Positions 7,544 to 15,905 of a stretch of 44,873 nt of DNA are shown here, piece by piece. Under the pieces are notes generated by a model. It was not told the DNA's origin. It made no database searches and saw nothing but the letters and a program-made list of their open reading frames with translations. Source of the stretch: Pseudomonadota bacterium (GTDB taxonomy: Bacteria > Pseudomonadota > Gammaproteobacteria > Steroidobacterales > Steroidobacteraceae); the NCBI GenBank assembly GCA_025357635.1, contig JANXOV010000039.1, positions 1-44,873 of the forward strand, read 5' to 3'. Each line of letters starts with the position of its first letter. Position 1 is the first letter of the stretch. The position numbers were made by a program, and so were the translations under genes.

Positions 7544-8830
7544 ATGCTGGTTGGAGCCAATACTCGACGAGTCGCCATCATCGGCGGGTCCCGCATTCCC
7601 TTTGCGCGCGGCAACACCGCGTACACGCAAGTCGGGAATCAGGAGATGCTGACCGCGGCGCTGGCCGGCGTGGTCAATCGATTCGGTTTGAACGGCCAGC
7701 GCCTGGGCGATGTGGCAGCGGGCGCCGTCATGAAGCATTCCAGCCAATGGAACCTGACGCGGGAAAGCGTGCTCGGCAGCGGTCTGTCGCCGCAGACGCC
7801 GGGCGTGGATCTGCAGCGTGCCTGCGGCACCAGTCTCGAAGCGGCCATCATGATCGGCAACAAGATCGCGCTGGGCCAGATCGACTCCGGCATTGCCGCG
7901 GGCGTGGATACGGTGAGTGATCCGCCGGTGGTGTTTCCGAAGAGCTTTCAGCAGTTGCTGCTCAAAGCCTATCGAAGCAGAAGCACGGGCGAGCGCATCG
8001 GCGCTTGGCTTAAGGTCCGGGCCAGACATTTCAAGCCGGTGCTGCCCGGCGTCACCGAACCGCGCACCGGACTGTCCATGGGACAGAGCACCGAACTCAT
8101 GGCAAGACAATGGGGCATCACGCGCGAAGAGCAGGATCAGCTCGCTCTGGAAAGTCATCAAAAGGCCGCGGCAGCCTATGCCGAGGGCTTTTATGATGAT
8201 CTGGTGATCCAATACCAGGGATTGAAGCAGGACAACAACATCCGCGCCGACACCAGCCTGGACAAGCTGGCCAAGCTCAAGCCCGCGTTCGATTTTTCCG
8301 GATCGGGCACGCTGACGGCTGGCAATTCCACACCGATGACCGATGGCGCCTCCGCCGTGCTGCTGGCCAGCGAGGAGTGGGCCCGCGCCCACAACCTGCC
8401 GGTGCTCGCCTATCTGGCCTACGGCAAAGTCGCGGCGGTGGATTTTTTCGACAAGTCTGACGGATTGTTGATGGCGCCGGCCTTCGCCGTGCCGGCCATG
8501 CTCACCGATGCAAACCTGAAACTGCAGGACTTCGACTTCTATGAAATTCACGAGGCCTTCGCCGCGCAGGCCTTGTGCACGCTCAAAGCCTGGAACGACC
8601 CCGCGTTCTGCCGCGACAAGCTGGGGTTGAAATCCCGGCTCGGAACCATCGAGCGCAGCAAGTTGAACGTCAAAGGCGGGAGCCTCGCGTTGGGACATCC
8701 CTTCGGCGCCACGGGCACACGCATCGTTGCCAGTCTTGCCAAACTGTTGGATCAGCAAAAAGCCAAGCGCGGGCTGATCTCCATCTGCACGGCCGGCGGC
8801 ATGGGCGTCACGGCCATTCTGGAGAGATAG
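7544..8830 (+). CDS. Thiolase, FadI-like acetyl-CoA C-acyltransferase
   Basis: Last step of beta-oxidation: thiolytic cleavage of 3-ketoacyl-CoA by CoA (or the reverse condensation). The length of 428 aa fits FadI-type thiolases (436 aa in E. coli). The nucleophilic Cys 94 lies in LQRACGTSLEA; the EIHEAFAAQ block, GHPFGATGTR and the second active Cys in ICTAGGMGVT are all intact. An AAAGGA Shine-Dalgarno stands nine bases before the ATG. The dehydrogenase gene follows after 6 bp, so the two are probably co-transcribed. No FadJ partner is present nearby, so the exact chain-length preference cannot be told. The symbol fadI is likely but not assigned for that reason. Confidence 0.9.
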   Translation: MLVGANTRRVAIIGGSRIPFARGNTAYTQVGNQEMLTAALAGVVNRFGLNGQRLGDVAAGAVMKHSSQWNLTRESVLGSGLSPQTPGVDLQRACGTSLEAAIMIGNKIALGQIDSGIAAGVDTVSDPPVVFPKSFQQLLLKAYRSRSTGERIGAWLKVRARHFKPVLPGVTEPRTGLSMGQSTELMARQWGITREEQDQLALESHQKAAAAYAEGFYDDLVIQYQGLKQDNNIRADTSLDKLAKLKPAFDFSGSGTLTAGNSTPMTDGASAVLLASEEWARAHNLPVLAYLAYGKVAAVDFFDKSDGLLMAPAFAVPAMLTDANLKLQDFDFYEIHEAFAAQALCTLKAWNDPAFCRDKLGLKSRLGTIERSKLNVKGGSLALGHPFGATGTRIVASLAKLLDQQKAKRGLISICTAGGMGVTAILER

Positions 8831-8836
8831 CCAATC

Positions 8837-10261
8837 ATGAATCTCAAAGATCCCTCGTTACTCAGCCAGCGCTGCTACATCGACGGCGCGTGGAGCGACG
8901 CCGACGGCGGCAAGACCATCGCAGTGACCAATCCGGCCAGCGGCGCCGTGCTCGGCTCGATTCCCAACATGGGCGCCGCCGAGACGCGCCGCGCCATCGA
9001 TGCGGCAGCGCGCGCCTTCCCGGCCTGGGCGGCGAAGACGGCGAAGGAACGCGCCATCATTCTGCGCCGCTGGTTCGATCTGCTCATGGCCAATCAGGAA
9101 GACCTGGCCGTGTTGATGACGGCCGAACAGGGCAAACCGCTGGCAGAGTCAAAAGGCGAGATCGCCTACGCAGCCTCCTTCATCGAATGGTTTGCCGAGG
9201 AAGGCAAGCGCTTGTACGGCGATGTGATACCCGGACATCAGGCCGACAAACGGCTGGTGGTGATCCGTCAACCCGTGGGCGTGGTGGCGGCGATCACGCC
9301 GTGGAACTTTCCCTCGGCGATGATCACGCGCAAGGCCGGTCCGGCACTGGCCTCGGGCTGCACCTTCGTCTGCAAGCCGGCCACACAGACGCCATATTCG
9401 GCGCTGGCACTGGCGGAGCTGGCGCATCGCGCCGGGATTCCGGCCGGCGTGTTCAACGTCATCACCGGTTCGGCCACAGCCATCGGCGCTGAGATGACAT
9501 CCAACCCCATCGTGCGCAAGGTCACCTTCACCGGCTCCACGGAAATCGGCAAGAAGCTGATGGAGCAATGCGCCGGCACCATGAAAAAGCTTTCTCTCGA
9601 ACTGGGCGGCAACGCGCCATTCATCGTCTTCGACGATGCGGATCTGGACGCGGCCGTCGAAGGCGCGCTGGCCAGCAAGTACCGCAACACCGGGCAGACC
9701 TGCGTGTGCGCCAACCGGCTGCTGGTACAGGCTGGCGTCTACGACGCTTTCTCCGGAAAACTGGCGCAGGCGGTGCGCAAGCTGCGCATTGGCGACGGCC
9801 TCGCCGGCGCCACCGAGCAGGGCCCGTTGATCGATGCGAAAGCGCTGGCCAAGATGGAGGAGCACATACAGGACGCGATCGCCAAAGGCGCGCACATCAT
9901 CCTCGGCGGCAAGCGCCACGCGTTAGGCGGCACGTTTTTCGAGCCCACGATTCTCGCCAACGTCACGCGCGACATGCTGGTGGCCCGCGAGGAGACCTTC
10001 GGGCCGCTCGCGCCGCTGTTCAAGTTCGACACCGAGGCACAGGCCATCGCCATGGCCAATGACACCGAATTCGGCCTCGCACCTATTTCTACACCCGCGA
10101 CCTTGCCCGTTCCTGGCGCGTCGCAGAGAAGCTGGAGTACGGCATCGTCGGCATCAACACGGGCATCATTTCCACCGAAGTCGCACCCTTCGGCGGCATC
10201 AAGGAATCCGGCGTCGGACGCGAAGGCTCGAAGTACGGCATCCTGGATTACACCGAATTGA
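8837..10261 (+). CDS. gabD: Succinate-semialdehyde dehydrogenase-like, frameshifted near the 3' end
   Basis: NAD(P)-dependent aldehyde dehydrogenase resembling GabD, which oxidises succinate semialdehyde to succinate. The frame reads normally to residue 415: [15 protein letters not shown], the active Glu 255 in LELGGNAPF and the nucleophile Cys 289 in [11 protein letters not shown] are intact. After ANDTEFGLA the frame switches to an unrelated Ser/Pro-rich tail that stops at 10261. The expected C-terminus continues in another frame to TAA 10288-10290 (see next entry). One missing base at about 10081-10082 explains this. Either the gene is a recent pseudogene lacking the last 68 residues, which contribute to oligomerisation and the catalytic loop, or the sequence has an error. 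It lies between the thiolase and VOC genes. Confidence 0.85.
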   Translation: MNLKDPSLLSQRCYIDGAWSDADGGKTIAVTNPASGAVLGSIPNMGAAETRRAIDAAARAFPAWAAKTAKERAIILRRWFDLLMANQEDLAVLMTAEQGKPLAESKGEIAYAASFIEWFAEEGKRLYGDVIPGHQADKRLVVIRQPVGVVAAITPWNFPSAMITRKAGPALASGCTFVCKPATQTPYSALALAELAHRAGIPAGVFNVITGSATAIGAEMTSNPIVRKVTFTGSTEIGKKLMEQCAGTMKKLSLELGGNAPFIVFDDADLDAAVEGALASKYRNTGQTCVCANRLLVQAGVYDAFSGKLAQAVRKLRIGDGLAGATEQGPLIDAKALAKMEEHIQDAIAKGAHIILGGKRHALGGTFFEPTILANVTRDMLVAREETFGPLAPLFKFDTEAQAIAMANDTEFGLAPISTPATLPVPGASQRSWSTASSASTRASFPPKSHPSAASRNPASDAKARSTASWITPN

Positions 10262-10290
10262 AGTACATGTGCATCGGCGGAATTTCCTAA
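10082..10290 (+). pseudogene. gabD: Displaced C-terminal coding segment of the frameshifted gabD-like gene
   Basis: In the frame beginning with TAT at 10084 the sequence reads [17 protein letters not shown], then [26 protein letters not shown] and KYMCIGGIS, ending at TAA 10288-10290. This is the normal C-terminus of the aldehyde dehydrogenase, and its start fits exactly after GLA if one base is added between 10081 and 10082. All 68 codons are well preserved with no further damage, so the shift is either very recent or artefactual. A corrected gene would run 8837-10290 and end 7 bp before the VOC start. Confidence 0.85.
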
Positions 10291-10297
10291 GCGGCCG

Positions 10298-11020
10298 ATG
10301 CTGGGACGCTTCCTGGAATTCTCGGTGCAAAGCGCGGACATTCCGCACTCGCTGGAATTCTATGCAAAGCTGGGCTTCACGCAGGCGCAGGTGGGCGATG
10401 CCTGGAATCACCCTTACGCCGTCGTCACGGACGGCAGGATCTGCGTGGGCCTGCACCAGCAATCCCCGGCCACGCCCGCCCTGACCTTCGTGCGGCCCGA
10501 CATCCTCAATCAGGCCGGGCTGCTGGAAACCGACGGCGTGGAACTGCAGGTGCGCCGGCTCGGCAATGCCGTGTTCAATGAAATCGGCTTCCTGGATCCC
10601 TGCGGCGTGCTGGTGCGCATGATCGAAGCGCGCAGCTTCTCTCCCAGTGAACGCAAGGCCACGCAGGTGTCCCATTGCGGCTACTTCGAGGAAATCGCGC
10701 TTCCCGCCGCAGACATGGATGGCGCCAAGGCCTTCTGGGAAGGCAAGGGTTTCGTCGGCATGGACGCACTCCAGGCGCGCCTGCCGCACATCAGCTGCAC
10801 CAGCGACTTCATCGACATCGGCTTGTACGACGCGCGCCATCTGCCACAGCCAACGCTGGTATTCGAAGCCGACGACATCCACACCCGCATCGCCACGCTC
10901 GCGGCCGCCGGCATCGAGGCGCATCGGGACCTGCCCGCCGTGCTGCGCGGCACGCCGTCGGCGCTGTTCATTGCGCCTGAGGGTACCCGCATATTGATGC
11001 GAGGCATCACCGACGAATAA
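10298..11020 (+). CDS. VOC (glyoxalase/bleomycin-resistance fold) protein
   Basis: A 240-aa cytoplasmic protein with two VOC-type beta-alpha-beta-beta-beta modules. The first is about 1-120 (FLEFSVQSADIPHSLEFYAKLGF ... DPCGVLVRMIE, split here for length) and the second about 125-235 (EIALPAADMDGAKAFWEGKG ... FIAPEGTRILMRG). The fold covers glyoxalases, dioxygenases and other metal-dependent enzymes, and no motif here fixes the reaction. It follows the gabD-like gene by 7 bp, so it probably belongs to the same transcript as the thiolase and dehydrogenase, which suggests an accessory role in carbonyl or acyl-CoA metabolism (inference). It ends 10 bp from the convergent lipoprotein gene. Confidence 0.8.
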   Translation: MLGRFLEFSVQSADIPHSLEFYAKLGFTQAQVGDAWNHPYAVVTDGRICVGLHQQSPATPALTFVRPDILNQAGLLETDGVELQVRRLGNAVFNEIGFLDPCGVLVRMIEARSFSPSERKATQVSHCGYFEEIALPAADMDGAKAFWEGKGFVGMDALQARLPHISCTSDFIDIGLYDARHLPQPTLVFEADDIHTRIATLAAAGIEAHRDLPAVLRGTPSALFIAPEGTRILMRGITDE

Positions 11021-11030
11021 GCCCGGCGGG

Positions 11031-11759
11031 TCAGCCGCGGGTCGCAACGATGCGGAACTTGATGCGCATCTGATCCTGCACCTGCAAAGCGCCCAGCATG
11101 ATGCTGAAGGGCTTCAAGCCCAATTCGGACTGGCGCAGATCCAACTGGCCGCTGGCGATGAGCCGGGTGGCCGTCTCTTCCAGCTTGAATTGCGCGCTCA
11201 CATTGGATTCGTGGCCCGCCACGCTCAAGTGCACAATGGCCGTGAGCGTATCGCCGTGCGCGGCGATGGCGGCGCTGCGAATGACCAGCAGCGGGTAATG
11301 CGACGCATCCAGCAAGGCCTCGCCCAGCATGTTGCGTGCCGTGCCCTGCTTTGCCTCTTCGGGAATTTCACCCGCGAAATCCGCGCCTTCCTGCCGGCGC
11401 AGCGCCGCGTCGTCGACAATCACCCGCTCAAGGGGAACTTGCACATAGAACGAGGAGCCTGAAATCGGCGCGGCGGATTCGATCCAACCGCGATCCGGAC
11501 GCAGCGCAAGCACATGATTGTGGCCCAGATTGGCCAGCGCACCCGCGCGGTACACCAGCACGATAATCTGCGAGCTCTGCGCATCGACCCGGTACAACCT
11601 TGCGCCGGAACGCAGCGCCGGCTCGGCGGGGCCGGTCGGACCGGGACTCATGGGCGGCGCCGGGTTTGCGCCCGGCGATCCGGTGCCTGAACGCGGCGGT
11701 GGCGCTGTGCACGCGCAGGCGAGCATGCAGGTCAGCGCCAATCCAATGGAATTTTTCAT
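11031..11759 (-). CDS. YceI-like domain lipoprotein
   Basis: A 242-aa protein with a signal peptide and lipobox-like LACAC (Cys about 17), a Pro/Gly-rich linker to about residue 50, then a YceI-like lipocalin beta-barrel. This opens with YRVDAQSSQIIVLVYRAGAL and LGHNHVLA, the typical start of YceI domains, which bind isoprenoid-type lipids in the periplasm. The GHNH motif marks the His-containing YceI subgroup. It is divergent from the cytochrome b561 gene (83 bp between), which is followed by another YceI protein. The grouping suggests a shared quinone or isoprenoid-linked redox role in the envelope (inference). Confidence 0.8.
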   Translation of the reverse strand: MKNSIGLALTCMLACACTAPPPRSGTGSPGANPAPPMSPGPTGPAEPALRSGARLYRVDAQSSQIIVLVYRAGALANLGHNHVLALRPDRGWIESAAPISGSSFYVQVPLERVIVDDAALRRQEGADFAGEIPEEAKQGTARNMLGEALLDASHYPLLVIRSAAIAAHGDTLTAIVHLSVAGHESNVSAQFKLEETATRLIASGQLDLRQSELGLKPFSIMLGALQVQDQMRIKFRIVATRG

Positions 11760-11842
11760 GGGCTATTCCAAAATCCGGCCGCAGCATCGCGACTTGCTAC
11801 ACTATCGCGGCCACCGACCCTGCGCAAAGATTAAGGAGCCCC

Positions 11843-12406
11843 ATGCCCGATTCAACCGCCAAGCACCGCTACGATGGAATCGCTCAGCTGCTGCATTGGG
11901 TCATCACCGGCCTCATCGTGACGCAGTTTGTGCTCGCAAGCCTCGCCGAGGACACCCCTTCGAAGATGCAGCAGCTGGCGCTGCTCACCCGCCACAAGAG
12001 CGTCGGCATGACGGTGCTGATGCTGGCCGTCGTGCGGCTGATCTGGCGGCTCATGAATCCTGCGCCGGCATTGCCCGGCGGCATGAAGGGCTACGAACGA
12101 ACGCTGGCTCGCCTCACCCATGTTCTTTTTTATGTGCTGCTGTTCGCGGTTCCCCTGTCCGGCTGGCTGATGTCCTCGGCGCGCGGCTTCACGGTGAGCT
12201 GGTTCGGATTTTTTCCCTGGCCCGATCTGATTGCGCGCGATCAGGGTCATTTCAAGCTGCTCCAGGAGGTTCACGAGGTGCTCACGACCACGCTGCTCAT
12301 CCTGGCCATACTGCACATTCTGGCTGCGCTGAAGCATCATTTTTGGGACAAGGACGATGTGCTCAAGCGCATGCTTCCCTTCACGAACACGCGAGGCAAG
12401 TCATGA
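11843..12406 (+). CDS. Cytochrome b561
   Basis: A 187-aa inner-membrane di-heme b protein that moves electrons between quinol and other acceptors. Four membrane helices are visible with His ligands in LLHWVITG, LLTRHKSVGM, RLTHVLFYVLL and ILHILAALKHHF. The start ATG 11843 is preceded by AAGGAG four bases upstream and gives the usual bacterial b561 length; longer open frame upstream lacks a ribosome site. Its stop overlaps the start of the following YceI gene in ATGA, so the two are translationally coupled. This is a widespread b561-YceI pairing. Confidence 0.93.
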   Translation: MPDSTAKHRYDGIAQLLHWVITGLIVTQFVLASLAEDTPSKMQQLALLTRHKSVGMTVLMLAVVRLIWRLMNPAPALPGGMKGYERTLARLTHVLFYVLLFAVPLSGWLMSSARGFTVSWFGFFPWPDLIARDQGHFKLLQEVHEVLTTTLLILAILHILAALKHHFWDKDDVLKRMLPFTNTRGKS

Positions 12407-13008
12407 TCAAGACCGCCGTACCAGCGTTTGTGTCCTGCGTCCTACTGATGGCGAGCGGCGCGTTCGCCGAAGCATCCAAGGGCCCGGTTCCTGCTGCCGC
12501 GGCGGCGACGCCACCCTCCTATGCCTCCGATGCGGTTCGCAGCCGGCTGGAATTCTCCGGCATGCAGGCGGGCGCTGCGTTCAAAGGCGTGTTCAAGAAG
12601 TTCGCCGTGACCGCCCGGTTCAATCCGGCGCAGCCGGAAGCAGGCCGCATCGAGGTGCAGATCGATGTTGATTCACTGGACTCGCAGGATGAGGAGCGCG
12701 ACAAGGCCCTGCGCGGCGCGGAGTTCTTCGACACGGCGAAAATCCCCGGCGCGCACTATGTGACTCGCGGCATCACCAGGACGGCGCAAGGCTTTGCCGC
12801 CGTCGGCACGCTGACCTTGCGCGGCGTCAGCCGCGACGTTCCCATCGACTTTCAGTTCACGCCCGTCGCCGGTGCAGCAACCCTCATCGGCAACTCCACG
12901 ATCAAGCGCCTGGATTTTGGGGTGGGTCAGAGTGAATGGAAAAGCACCGAGTGGGTGGGCGATGAGGTGAAGATCCATTTCTCGGTAAGCCTGAAACCTG
13001 TTCCCTGA
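12403..13008 (+). CDS. YceI family periplasmic protein
   Basis: A 201-aa secreted protein: Sec signal peptide of about 22 residues (MIKTAVPAFVSCVLLMASG, then AFA), an Ala/Pro linker, then a YceI lipocalin-like barrel with RSRLEFSGMQAGAAFKGVF, VDSLDSQDEERDKAL and EFFDTAKIPGAHY. YceI proteins bind polyprenyl-type lipids. Coupling by ATGA to cytochrome b561 suggests that it supplies or senses a lipid or quinone for that cytochrome. The CoA-transferase gene follows after 5 bp, although a functional link there is doubtful. Confidence 0.92.
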   Translation: MIKTAVPAFVSCVLLMASGAFAEASKGPVPAAAAATPPSYASDAVRSRLEFSGMQAGAAFKGVFKKFAVTARFNPAQPEAGRIEVQIDVDSLDSQDEERDKALRGAEFFDTAKIPGAHYVTRGITRTAQGFAAVGTLTLRGVSRDVPIDFQFTPVAGAATLIGNSTIKRLDFGVGQSEWKSTEWVGDEVKIHFSVSLKPVP

Positions 13009-13013
13009 CCGCA

Positions 13014-15176
13014 ATGTCCAAAACGCCACGCTACGTCGACGACGTCGCCGAATGCGTGGACGCCACGCTGCAGCGCCTCGGCGGCAAGATCGTGCTGGCG
13101 CTGCCCATCGGTGTGGGCAAGGCCATTCCGGTCGCGAACGAGTTCTACCGGCGCGCACAGCGCGACCCGGCCATTTCCTTGAAGATCTTCACCGCCTTGA
13201 GCCTGCGCAAACCGCAATGGCACAGCGAACTGGAGCGGCGCTTTTTGCAGCCGCTGGTGGAGCGCGTCTTTGGCGGCACCGTGGAGCTGGACTATGTGCG
13301 GGACCTGCATGCCAACACCCTGCCCGCCAACGTCCAGGTGATCGAGTTCTTCTTCGAACCGGGCGCCTCGCTGAACGTGGCGCATTCACAGCGTCACTAC
13401 GTCAGCAGCAACTACACCCACGTGGCGCGCGATCTGCTGCGCGCCGGCGTCAATGTCATGGCGCAGCTGGTGGCCCGGTCCGGGCCCGGCGGGCGCGTCC
13501 GCTACAGCTTCGGCTCCAACCCGGATATCAGCGTCGACTTGCTCGACGCCCTGGCAGCGCAGGGCGCGGCGAATGTGGTAGTGATCGGCGAGGTGAACCG
13601 GCAGATGCCCTTCATGTTCGGGGCCGCTGAAGTCGAGGCGGAAACCTTCGACTTCATCCTCGAACATCCGCGCTATGAGTACGACCTGTTCGCGCCCCCC
13701 AATACAGCCATCGCCACGGTGGACTATGCGATCGGATTGCATGCTGCGGCGCTGGTGCGCGACGGCGGAACTCTGCAACTGGGCATCGGCGCGCTGGGCG
13801 ATGCAGTGGCCTACTGCCTGCAGCTTCGTCACCAGCAGAACGGCGAGTTCCGCGAGATCATCCAATCACTCGGGATCAGCGAACGATTCGCGGATGAAGT
13901 GGGCGAACTCGGCGGCGAGGAGGTGTTCGAGGAAGGGCTGTACGGCTGCACCGAGATGCTGGTCGATGGCTTCATCGACCTGTACCGCAGCGGCGTGCTC
14001 AAGCGCCGCGTCTACCCGGATCTGCGCATTCAGCAGTTACTGAGTGCGCGCAAAATCGGTGAGCAGATCGATGAGCGGATGCTGTGTGCCCTCGCCGATC
14101 GCGGCCTGAGGGGAACGCTCAGCGCCGCCGATTTCGGCAGCCTGCAGCGCTGCGGCGTGTTTCGATCCGAGTGCCGCTTCGATGAGGGCAACATCATCGG
14201 CGGCGAGGCACTGGCCGCGGCGCGGCTGGACGACGCGGCAAATCGCGCGCGGCTGCTCAAGTACTGCACGGCACGGCAGTTGAGCGGCGGCGTGCTCCTG
14301 CACGGCGGCTTTTTTCTCGGCCCGCGCGGCTTTTATGCGGCCTTGCGCGACATGCCAGAGCCCGAGCGCCGTCAGTTTGAGATGTGCGGCATCGCCTACA
14401 TCAACGACTTGTACGGTGATGCCGCGGTACTCAAGGCGGCGCAGCGGCGCGACAGCCGCTTCATCAACACCACCATGATGGTGAGCCTGCTGGGCGCATC
14501 GACGGCCGATGCGCTGGCCGATGGCCGTGTCGTCAGCGGCGTGGGCGGACAGTACAACTTCGTGGCCATGGGGCATGCACTGCCGGGCGCGCGCACCATC
14601 CTGGTTTTGCGCAGCACGCGCGGGCACAAGGACAAGCTGCAGTCGAACATCCTGTGGAACTATGCACACACCACCATTCCACGCCATCTTCGCGATGTGG
14701 TGGTGACCGAATACGGAATCGCGGACCTGCGCGGCAAGACCGACGAACAGGTGATCGTGGCGTTGCTCAACATTGCCGATTCTCGCTTTCAGGAAAACCT
14801 GAGACTGCTGGCCGTGCGTGCGGGCAAGTTGTCCGCAGATCATGCCATCCCGGCGGCGCACCGGGACAATCACCCAGGCCGCCTCGAGCGCCGCTTCGCG
14901 CTGGCCCGCGCCCGGGGACTGTTTTCGGAGTTTCCGTTTGGAACGGATCTGACTGCGCAGGAAATCGAGCTGGCGAAGGCTTTGACGCATCTGAAGCAAA
15001 GCACCGCCACCCTGTGGCCGAGAATCCGGGCCGTGGCCGGCGCGGTACTGCGCGCGCGCACGCCGGCCGCATGCCGGCCGGCGCTGGAGCGAATGGGTTT
15101 ACAGAAGCCTGCGTCGCGTCAGGAGTGGCTTTGGCAGCGGCTGCTCGTGCGCTCACTGGAGCACAGCAGCGACTAA
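13014..15176 (+). CDS. Acetyl-CoA hydrolase/transferase family protein, long form
   Basis: A 720-aa cytoplasmic member of the class I CoA-transferase / acetyl-CoA hydrolase family, which moves CoA between carboxylic acids through a glutamyl-CoA intermediate. The likely catalytic Glu sits in YGCTEMLVDGFIDLY, the equivalent of HTEM in 4-hydroxybutyrate CoA-transferases. The C-terminal half has GVGGQYNFVAMGHALPGA and VVTEYGIADLRGKT. It is much longer than the usual 430-550 residues, with added sequence around 330-460 and a C-terminal extension past about 620. Acceptor and donor acids cannot be told from sequence. It starts 5 bp after the YceI gene; folE follows 117 bp downstream. Confidence 0.85.
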   Translation: MSKTPRYVDDVAECVDATLQRLGGKIVLALPIGVGKAIPVANEFYRRAQRDPAISLKIFTALSLRKPQWHSELERRFLQPLVERVFGGTVELDYVRDLHANTLPANVQVIEFFFEPGASLNVAHSQRHYVSSNYTHVARDLLRAGVNVMAQLVARSGPGGRVRYSFGSNPDISVDLLDALAAQGAANVVVIGEVNRQMPFMFGAAEVEAETFDFILEHPRYEYDLFAPPNTAIATVDYAIGLHAAALVRDGGTLQLGIGALGDAVAYCLQLRHQQNGEFREIIQSLGISERFADEVGELGGEEVFEEGLYGCTEMLVDGFIDLYRSGVLKRRVYPDLRIQQLLSARKIGEQIDERMLCALADRGLRGTLSAADFGSLQRCGVFRSECRFDEGNIIGGEALAAARLDDAANRARLLKYCTARQLSGGVLLHGGFFLGPRGFYAALRDMPEPERRQFEMCGIAYINDLYGDAAVLKAAQRRDSRFINTTMMVSLLGASTADALADGRVVSGVGGQYNFVAMGHALPGARTILVLRSTRGHKDKLQSNILWNYAHTTIPRHLRDVVVTEYGIADLRGKTDEQVIVALLNIADSRFQENLRLLAVRAGKLSADHAIPAAHRDNHPGRLERRFALARARGLFSEFPFGTDLTAQEIELAKALTHLKQSTATLWPRIRAVAGAVLRARTPAACRPALERMGLQKPASRQEWLWQRLLVRSLEHSSD

Positions 15177-15293
15177 GACATTCGCAGGCGGATGCGTTTT
15201 GGATTCAATCGCGACGCGATCGGATTCGGCGCTTCGCGCTACCGGCTCAATGGTGTAAGGTCACGCCATCCAATCCGACGATGCAAGGTATTT

Positions 15294-15905
15294 ATGGCCA
15301 AGAAAGAGCAGGAATCAGCGGTCACGCGCGAGTCGGCCGAAGACGCGGTGCGAACACTGTTGCGCTGGGCCGGCGAAGACCCGCAGCGCGAGGGATTGCG
15401 TGACACGCCCAAGCGCGTCGTGAACGCCTATCGTGACTGGTTCTCCGGTTATGCCTCGGACCCGGGCGAATACCTGCGGCGCACGTTCGAAGAAGTCGAA
15501 GGCTATGACGAGATGGTGGTGTTGCGCGACATCTCCTTCGAGTCCTATTGCGAACATCACATGGCTCCCATCATCGGCCGCGCGCACGTCGGCTATCTGC
15601 CCACCGACCGTGTGGTCGGCATCAGCAAACTGGCGCGCGTTGTGGACGGCTACGCGCGCCGCTTTCAGGTGCAGGAAAAGCTCACGGCGCAGATCGCCGC
15701 ATCCATCCACGACGTGCTCAAGCCGCGCGGCGTGGGCGTGGTCATCGACGCCGTGCACCAGTGCATGACCACGCGCGGCGTGCACAAGCGCGGCGTGTCC
15801 ATGGTCACCAGCAAGATGCTCGGCACTTTTCGCGCCGATGCCAGCACGCGCGCCGAGTTTCTGCGCTTCATCGGCATCGAGGGCGTCGGATCGTCGGGAC
15901 GCTAA
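15294..15905 (+). CDS. folE: GTP cyclohydrolase I (FolE)
   Basis: Converts GTP to 7,8-dihydroneopterin triphosphate, the first step to tetrahydrofolate. The start at ATG 15294 (MAKKEQES) has AAGG five bases upstream and gives 203 aa, close to the usual 180-220; the frame is open further upstream but with no family sequence. Zinc and active-site residues are in [12 protein letters not shown] (Cys, His) and [14 protein letters not shown] (second Cys). The block RDTPKRV is the usual N-terminal signature. Its stop overlaps the stop of the convergent cyanophycinase fusion gene (15902-15905). Confidence 0.95.
   Translation: MAKKEQESAVTRESAEDAVRTLLRWAGEDPQREGLRDTPKRVVNAYRDWFSGYASDPGEYLRRTFEEVEGYDEMVVLRDISFESYCEHHMAPIIGRAHVGYLPTDRVVGISKLARVVDGYARRFQVQEKLTAQIAASIHDVLKPRGVGVVIDAVHQCMTTRGVHKRGVSMVTSKMLGTFRADASTRAEFLRFIGIEGVGSSGR

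Noticed and set aside
7511-8758. 415-codon open frame opposite the thiolase
   Set aside because: Antisense to an intact thiolase with all active-site motifs; composition typical of shadow frames.
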